From positions 254,014 to 318,013 of the forward strand of contig VXCM01000908.1 in NCBI GenBank assembly GCA_014773175.1: DNA of 64,000 nt, given 5' to 3'. Origin of the DNA: Lucifuga dentata (lineage: Eukaryota; Chordata; Actinopteri; Ophidiiformes; Bythitidae). The notes beneath the pieces are model-generated. The model saw only the letters and a program-made list of their open reading frames with translations, had not been told where the DNA came from and searched no databases. The translations under genes and the position numbers were made by a program. Below, in pieces: positions 24,642 through 64,000 of the stretch (the first letter of the stretch is position 1; the number at the start of each line of letters is the position of its first letter).

Positions 24642-25212
24642 TCAAGCGGCGTCATGCACCTGACAAACCTGAGCCTAATACATTCAATTTTCATACATGT
24701 TACGCTACTGACAACTATTTTAAAACCATATTTCAGCTTTCCTGATATTTTGCAAAACCTCTTAATCTTTCATAATCAAATATTCAAGCGACACACCCCC
24801 CTTAAAAATCGATGTTTTGCGTGCTAAAAGTTACGCAGCATTATGAAGTCACGGTCATTAAAATTTTTCAATAAACGCAGGTCTTCTTTTGGGACTATAT
24901 TCCCCGGTGGAGACATACATTCACTCCCTTTTTTTTTTTTGTGCTTAAATGCTAAAATTACAAAACTGTGAAAAAAAATCTGAATTACACATCTTGTTCA
25001 CGATAATGGATTATCTATCCCAAGAATGTTTCAAATATCAACAAGTTGATTTTAATAGCGTACCAGAATGAACTGAAACCAATGGTGGTTTGGATTTTTT
25101 TTTTAACTCACCGTTCCAGTAGTATGCTTTGGACAATGGTTGTCAGTAACCTTACATGTCTGAAAGAATATATGTGGCTCAAATGTGCAAAATGGATGTT
25201 ATGGTCCTTTAA
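24642..25212 (-). mobile_element. Foldback MITE, copy C (reverse orientation, one end eroded)
   Basis: Its body is the reverse complement of the copy at 40345-40932, including the block AACGCAGGTCTTCTTTTGGG. The right end reads GTTATGGTCCTTTAA (to 25212), matching the family terminus. The left terminus has diverged over about 35 bp, but the following GAGCCTAATACATTC block is intact. Confidence 0.75.
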
Positions 25213-27051
25213 ATGGTGTCTTCATCTATCCCCAGTGAATATCAGGCTGTGAATTCATAAAACTGCTGAACTGAATTATAAAAAAATAATTTCCTGTCCT
25301 CTATATCTTCATTTTGACTTTGAACTCTACTTAACCCAAGTAGAGAGCAGATTTATAATTTATTAAACAATCAATTATCCACATTGTAACATGCTTAGGC
25401 TAATCTGGGTGTGGCTGACTCTACTGGCTTGTATGGTACTATGAAAGCCATATGATCTGCTCAGTTGTTTAGCGATTCTCATTTGGAAGGCCTGTTATCA
25501 AACCTTCCAGATTATAAGACTAATGTGCTTCTACACATAATTTAGACCATTACAAACTGAATGTATGAGTGCAGGAAAGCACCTTCTCTGGGACACAACA
25601 CGGAGAAGGATCAACAGTGTGTTCCAGAGTCCCAGAGCCGCCCCATATATTTAAAAAAAAAAAAAAAAAAAAAAAGTCCATATTTGAAAATATGACAATA
25701 GATACAACAACCAAATGTAATTGTACACAGTCATGAATCAGAGTTACCTGTCAACTCTGCTACTTTTTAACAACCTTGCTACCTGAAGCTAGCATGGCTA
25801 ACAACAGAGCAAACAGAATACAAGGGAAACAAACAAAAGAAAGCTAATAGAGCCATTTTTCTTCTCTATCTGCACAACCAAGGTTAGCCATGAGTAGCAA
25901 CCTTGCTACATGAAGCTAGCTTCTTAATAACTTTGCTACATGAAGCTAACAATCACATCAAGCAGAATGCAAAAAGAACAAAGCCGTCTTTATCACTATA
26001 CTGTAAGTATGCCACCTCTATAATACTATATAAAAGTAATATATAATGTGGTAAATATCAAACATGATCAATAAAGTTTGATTGCTCTCTAAAAACAACA
26101 GATTTGGAAAATAACTGAGGGGGCATGTAGTGATGCCCCTGTTCTCATCTTTAAAAAAAAAAAAACNTTTTTTTTTTTTTGGTAGGTTAAGTAAAAAGTA
26201 TAAACCTCACTGTTAGCATTAGTTACAAGTTTTTAGTGTGATCTGTGTTGCCGCTTACCATTGTCAGTGACCTGGCAAAGTGGAGCTCTAGTGTGACGAA
26301 CCTGCCAAATGTAAGAAAAAATAATACAAATTATTTCGTATGGTTATTATTATTTGATTAGAGAGGCGATTTTCTCATCTTTTATCAGTGATAATGGAGG
26401 GTGGAGGAGGAACACGTGTGCACTTACACCATAGTAGCTGTGTTTCATACACTCAGCACATAAGCACTCTGCTCACCTCTACAGCCGCAGATCCATTCAG
26501 TGTGAGAGGTGCACAAACTGCTCACTTCTGCGTCGCTGAATATTAATGTATTCACTTAACTGTACATAAATTAATTTACATGCATATAAATTAGGGCTGG
26601 AAAAATTAATTTTTGCGATAAATGTGGACTGTTTAACACGTTTAAAATAATTAACTATGACGCATCCGTTTTTTCAAGCTTCTACTTTTCCCCCACTTCC
26701 TGTGGCTAACGTTAATGCTCACACTAATTATGAAGAAGGAAACAGACGTTTAGATAGAAATTCTACTTTAAAAAGTTACCGGATGACTCTTCTTGAAACC
26801 ACACAAACTCAGTCGCTCACCACTGTGTCGTTTTAACTGAGATGTGGCTTTATTAACTCAGAAACAAAAAACTTCACAGCCTTTTGCCTCACTTTCGCTT
26901 TCGCTCTGCTGCGTGTCTGTGGGCTCTCCGTGGCTGCGCTGAAATACTTTCAAGCTAACTTTAACTAATGGGACACAAATAGGTTTCGTTTTTTTCAGAA
27001 GATAAATCTATCATATAGCAAGTCCAAGCTGGATGCACCCGTATGAGAAGT
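25213..27051. other. Gene-free stretch with degenerate 22-mer repeat
   Basis: Three diverged copies of a unit like AACCTTGCTACATGAAGCTA occur at 25772-25793, 25899-25920 and 25929-25950. Poly-A lies at about 25650-25673, and a single N sits between poly-A and poly-T (26167). A stretch near 26592 (TAGGGCTGGAAAAATTAATT) resembles the edge of a hAT-like fish repeat but could not be confirmed. Confidence 0.45.
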
Positions 27052-27779
27052 TTAAAGGACCATACCGGTCATTTTGCATGTTTGAGCCTAATATATTCAC
27101 TTTTCATACACTTTTACATACACTGTTACTGACAATCATTGCCCAAAGCATACTACTGGAACGGCAAATTAAAAATGTTTTTTCTACCTTCCAGACCACC
27201 ATCGGTTTCAGTTCATTCTGGTACGCTATAAAACAATGTGATACTTGAAACGTTCTTGGGTAGGTAATCCATCATGCAAACAACACCTATAGGTTTGTTC
27301 GAAGTTACCTAATTTTAGTGTTTAAGTGCAATAAAAAGGGTGGAATTTGAATATACTTCCTAGTGGTGCATTCAAGTGCTGTAGTGAAGAACTGACAACA
27401 GGAAGCATTTTCAGATCACNTTCCTAGTGGTGCATTCAAGTGCTGTAGTGAAGAACTGACAACAGGAAGCATTTTCAGATCACTCCTCGCTTTTTATTGC
27501 GCTTAAACACTAAAATTTAAAAATTAACTTAAAAAAAAAAACAATCTATGTCTTGTTCCTGATGATGGGTTTGACTACCTCAAGAACATTTTAAGTATAA
27601 AGTTGTTTTTAATAGCGTACCAGAATGAACTGAAACCAATGGCGGTCTGGACAGTAGGAAAAACATTTTTTAATTCACCGTTCCAGTAGTATGCTTTGGG
27701 AAATAATTGTCAGTAACATTACGTGTATGAAAATTGAATATAGGCTCAAATATGCAAAATGGCCGGTATGGTCCTTTAA
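27052..27779. mobile_element. Foldback MITE, copy B (near-full palindrome)
   Basis: Both ends are TTAAAGGACCATACCGG-like in inverted orientation, with TTAA at each outer edge. The two halves remain similar for about 300 bp inward: AGCATACTACTGGAAC, TTCAGTTCATTCTGGTACGC and TTTAGTGTTTAAG-type blocks recur as reverse complements. The loop contains a single N (27420) with a 63-bp duplicated flank (27357-27419 and 27421-27483), an assembly artefact that inflates the size. Confidence 0.82.
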
Positions 27780-28693
27780 CAGCAGGTACATGAGGATTAA
27801 TCAGTTCATCAGAGAGCAGCAAAACAACAAGCTGTCATTCTCAAGCAGAAAAGTTATTGCTGCGGTACACGTTGTCCTTATTCTTTTACTTTTGTTTTGT
27901 GTCTGTAATCCAAAGCATGTCTTCAACCAGGGAACAGCCGAGTGACAACAAAAATTGTTCTACTTTCTTCTTAAATATGTCAGTTAAATTGTCAGAACAG
28001 GCAAGGTGTCTGTGGTTATGGTTTACAGTGCAATGATGATGCACTACTACATGACTCCTTTGTTTCCTCTGTCAGATGGCAGAAAATTGCAACTGCTAAA
28101 TAACTTAATAACTTACAATTGAATGATATGATCAATGAAACATCACAGACAAAAAAAGAATATTGTTCAAAGATTGTATTTTCTGTTACAAAGGCTAGAG
28201 TCATCCACAGTCTACGCATGTTTGACACTACAGAAACTTCAGGTTATACATAAAAGACCATCATACGCTTACTATGTTTTATATTGCATCTAGATACTTC
28301 TAATTCACAGAAACATGCAATGTATTGACATGACAGGTTCAGATAGTCAATAATCAAACCTACTTCATATACCTCACCCCAACCCCTAGCATGCCCAAAA
28401 TCCTGTCCATCCAAGTGCATTTACATTGTAAACCATAGGGAGAGGTTTGCTCTTGCTTACATCAATCCTCAAAGAGTGCTGTCACTCACAAGAGATGCCA
28501 TTTACCTGCTCAGGTGTAAATATACTGTCTTCATTATGGTACATAATTCATGTACAGGCACATTGTGAGGACTTGTTACTCACTGTTGAAATATATGATG
28601 ACAATTGCTTGATGTCAGAGATGATCGAGTGGTCAACTGCAAACATCAGCAATTCACTATTGTAGTATTATACTGCGTGTAGTAAATACTGTG
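27780..28693. other. Gene-free stretch downstream of prkd2
   Basis: No exon or repeat recognised. It follows the probable prkd2 3' end. Confidence 0.4.
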
Positions 28694-28699
28694 TTTATT
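28694..28699 (-). terminator. Candidate prkd2 poly(A) signal
   Basis: This is the first AATAAA on the minus strand after the prkd2 stop codon, about 660 nt downstream. The hexamer is visible; use is inferred. Confidence 0.3.
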
Positions 28700-29361
28700 G
28701 TAACTCAAAAACAGAACCATTACTCTGGAGTCTATAATAATTGTACTATAGTAAGTGCAGCAGAGGCACTAAATCGATGCTTTCAGTTTTGACTACATGG
28801 TAAGAAATTATGGGAATGCATTTGTGAATAACAATTGGTTTGACTCTAAGCCTGCACATCAGCAATTACCAGCACAGAAGAAGTCTTTTGTCACTTTAAA
28901 CACGTCCATGACTGGAGAGAGAGGGAGCGAGTCTTTATCAAAAACATAAGTAGGACTAGAATTCCATTCAGCCTGGCTAAATGACATTAAAACCATTCTT
29001 TTTCTACTGTGGAAGATTTTTATGTTATGTTTGACTCCAATTTAAAACTATAAACATGCCCCAAGGCATATGTGGCATAGAGTGGAGCAGTCTTCATTTT
29101 GACAAGACTTCAGCAATTATAAACTGTAAAGGACCAATAACAGCAGAGGTAATGGATTAGAAGGCAGTTTTGGTGATTTCACAGTGGAGGAGAGAAACTG
29201 CACTGCTGTAAAAGTCAAAACATCTGGACGCAATTCTTCTAAAACCATATATTATCAGAAACTTTGTCTTTCAGGTTCTAGGTCCACCACTCCATCTTCC
29301 GTCTCCCTACTCCTTCCCTCCTTCCTATATTAGCCAGGGCCTCAGTGTCCCCTCTTTCTGC

Positions 29362-62917
<33,556 letters not shown>

Positions 62918-63716
62918 TTAGAGTCCTGTCTGCTGGCTGGCTGAAGCTCTCAACATACACACACACACCACCAAACTAAAATTCACAGAAAACCCACACT
63001 CATTCAAAGTCTCAGAGTGTAAACACTCTGGGCTACATGCACACACACACACGCAAACATACTAAGTAGGGAGTCCTGGTGCCTCTGTCTTGTGTCCACC
63101 CCCTCCCAGTGGCTCAAGGAAGAACTCCCAATCCAGGAAGAAGTGTTTAAGAGGTGTTTTCCTCCTTTCTGCTCCTCTTACACCCTGTGTTCAAGCTCTG
63201 TTGTCAGAATTATTTGTCCTGGCATTGAAAACCATGAGGAGCATGTATGAGAGGCTCACAAAACAAAGACAGTCTGAAGGGGGAAACTACCTTCCTACTG
63301 CTTTTCCTCCTTCTCTCCTCCCCCTCTCTTGTCCAAAGAAGTTGTTCTGCAGAGAAAGTCCAAACTTGATGATGAAACTCCCACAGCGGGAGAGAAAAAC
63401 AAAAACAATGCCAAAGTTTGTTGTGCTCCTCTCCACACTCAGTTACAAAATGGCCTCCTTAAACAGGAAACCGTGAGAATGAAGGAGAGCAAGAGACTGC
63501 ACTAGTTTTACAAGACTTGCCCTGTTTCAGTTTCAGCCCCAGTTGAGTCTTTTCAATAGAAAAGCAGAGAGAGAGAGGGGGGCAGAGAGAGCTGTGTGAG
63601 GGTTCCTCCCTCTCTCCCTCCCTCCAGCTCTCTCATCTGTGATCTTACCACAGACGAGGAGGAAGTGAAATGACTGACACATCTCTAAGCCAATAGATTT
63701 TCTCCTCAAGGTTTGG
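62918..63716 (-). other. prkd2 5' leader region
   Basis: CT-rich and CA-rich sequence between the start codon and the promoter motifs. A possible acceptor (GCTTCAG on the minus strand near 62942) would allow an untranslated upstream exon, but the donor is not resolved. Confidence 0.35.
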
Positions 63717-63740
63717 TGACGTCACAGGTCCTCCCTCTCA
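63640..63740 (-). promoter_or_regulatory. Likely prkd2 promoter: CRE and CCAAT box
   Basis: A perfect palindromic cAMP-response element TGACGTCA at 63717-63724 lies 23 nt from a CCAAT box (63690-63694), with a GAGGAAGTG ETS-type site at about 63658-63666, in GC- and CT-rich sequence about 0.8 kb upstream of the prkd2 ATG. Motifs are visible; promoter activity and direction are inferred, and it could also drive a divergent gene beyond the window. Confidence 0.5.
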
Positions 63741-64000
63741 GTCTCTCCTCCCAAGCTTCTTCCTCCTCGCTTTCCTCTTGCTCTGTCCTTGGTTTAATTC
63801 CTCGTTTGCTCTTTTTCTTATTAGTTTGGGCCAGTCAGGATCCTCTTTTGTTGCCTGAGGGGCCACTCGAAATCCCTCTCATCTCTTCCTCTTTCTTACG
63901 GAATGAGTTTCTCTCTGTACTTGTGTTAAACTCTGTGTTTTCTCTCCGATTTTTCCTTCTGCCACCTTCTCTTTTCTCTGCATCTGAGCTGATACACCTC

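Overview
This window is nuclear DNA from a ray-finned (teleost) fish. Three vertebrate genes are split by spliceosomal introns, AT-rich introns carry dense (CA)n and (GA)n tracts, and the transposon families are typical of fish: an L2 LINE, an RTE-like LINE, a tRNA-derived SINE, hAT elements and foldback MITEs. The species cannot be named from the sequence. Nothing bacterial, viral or CRISPR-like was found, and most listed open frames are chance frames in introns or simple repeats.

Region 1 (about 0.9-11 kb, plus strand) is a three-exon G-protein-coupled receptor of the prolactin-releasing-hormone receptor type (prlhr-like, 361 aa). A probable non-coding first exon lies near 1.1 kb. Its second coding intron holds a complete non-autonomous hAT transposon (8405-9873) with an exact 8-bp target duplication, which brings in a CpG-rich block with a perfect NRF1 site and a CLEAR/E-box palindrome. 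Region 2 (16.4-20.3 kb, minus strand) is a proton/lipid-sensing-type receptor, gpr132 (G2A)-like, lying tail to tail with prlhr. Region 3 (20.4-28.7 kb) has no genes: it holds a decayed L2 LINE, two copies of a foldback MITE family and low-complexity sequence.

Region 4 (28.7-63.8 kb, minus strand) is a complete protein kinase D2 gene (prkd2). All 18 coding exons could be placed with consistent phases, giving a predicted 938-aa protein: proline-rich N-terminus, C1a, C1b, acidic linker, PH, kinase domain and a C-terminal VSIL PDZ ligand. The 22-kb first intron holds a third copy of the foldback MITE, a SINE, a palindromic element with 77-bp perfect arms and many microsatellites. A perfect CRE and a CCAAT box at about 63.7 kb mark the likely promoter.

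The three genes are not a pathway unit. The points worth a second look are the hAT deletion derivative, the foldback elements inside prkd2 pre-mRNA, the GC-AG intron and microsatellite-embedded splice sites of prkd2, and a repeated assembly signature of a single N flanked by direct duplicates.
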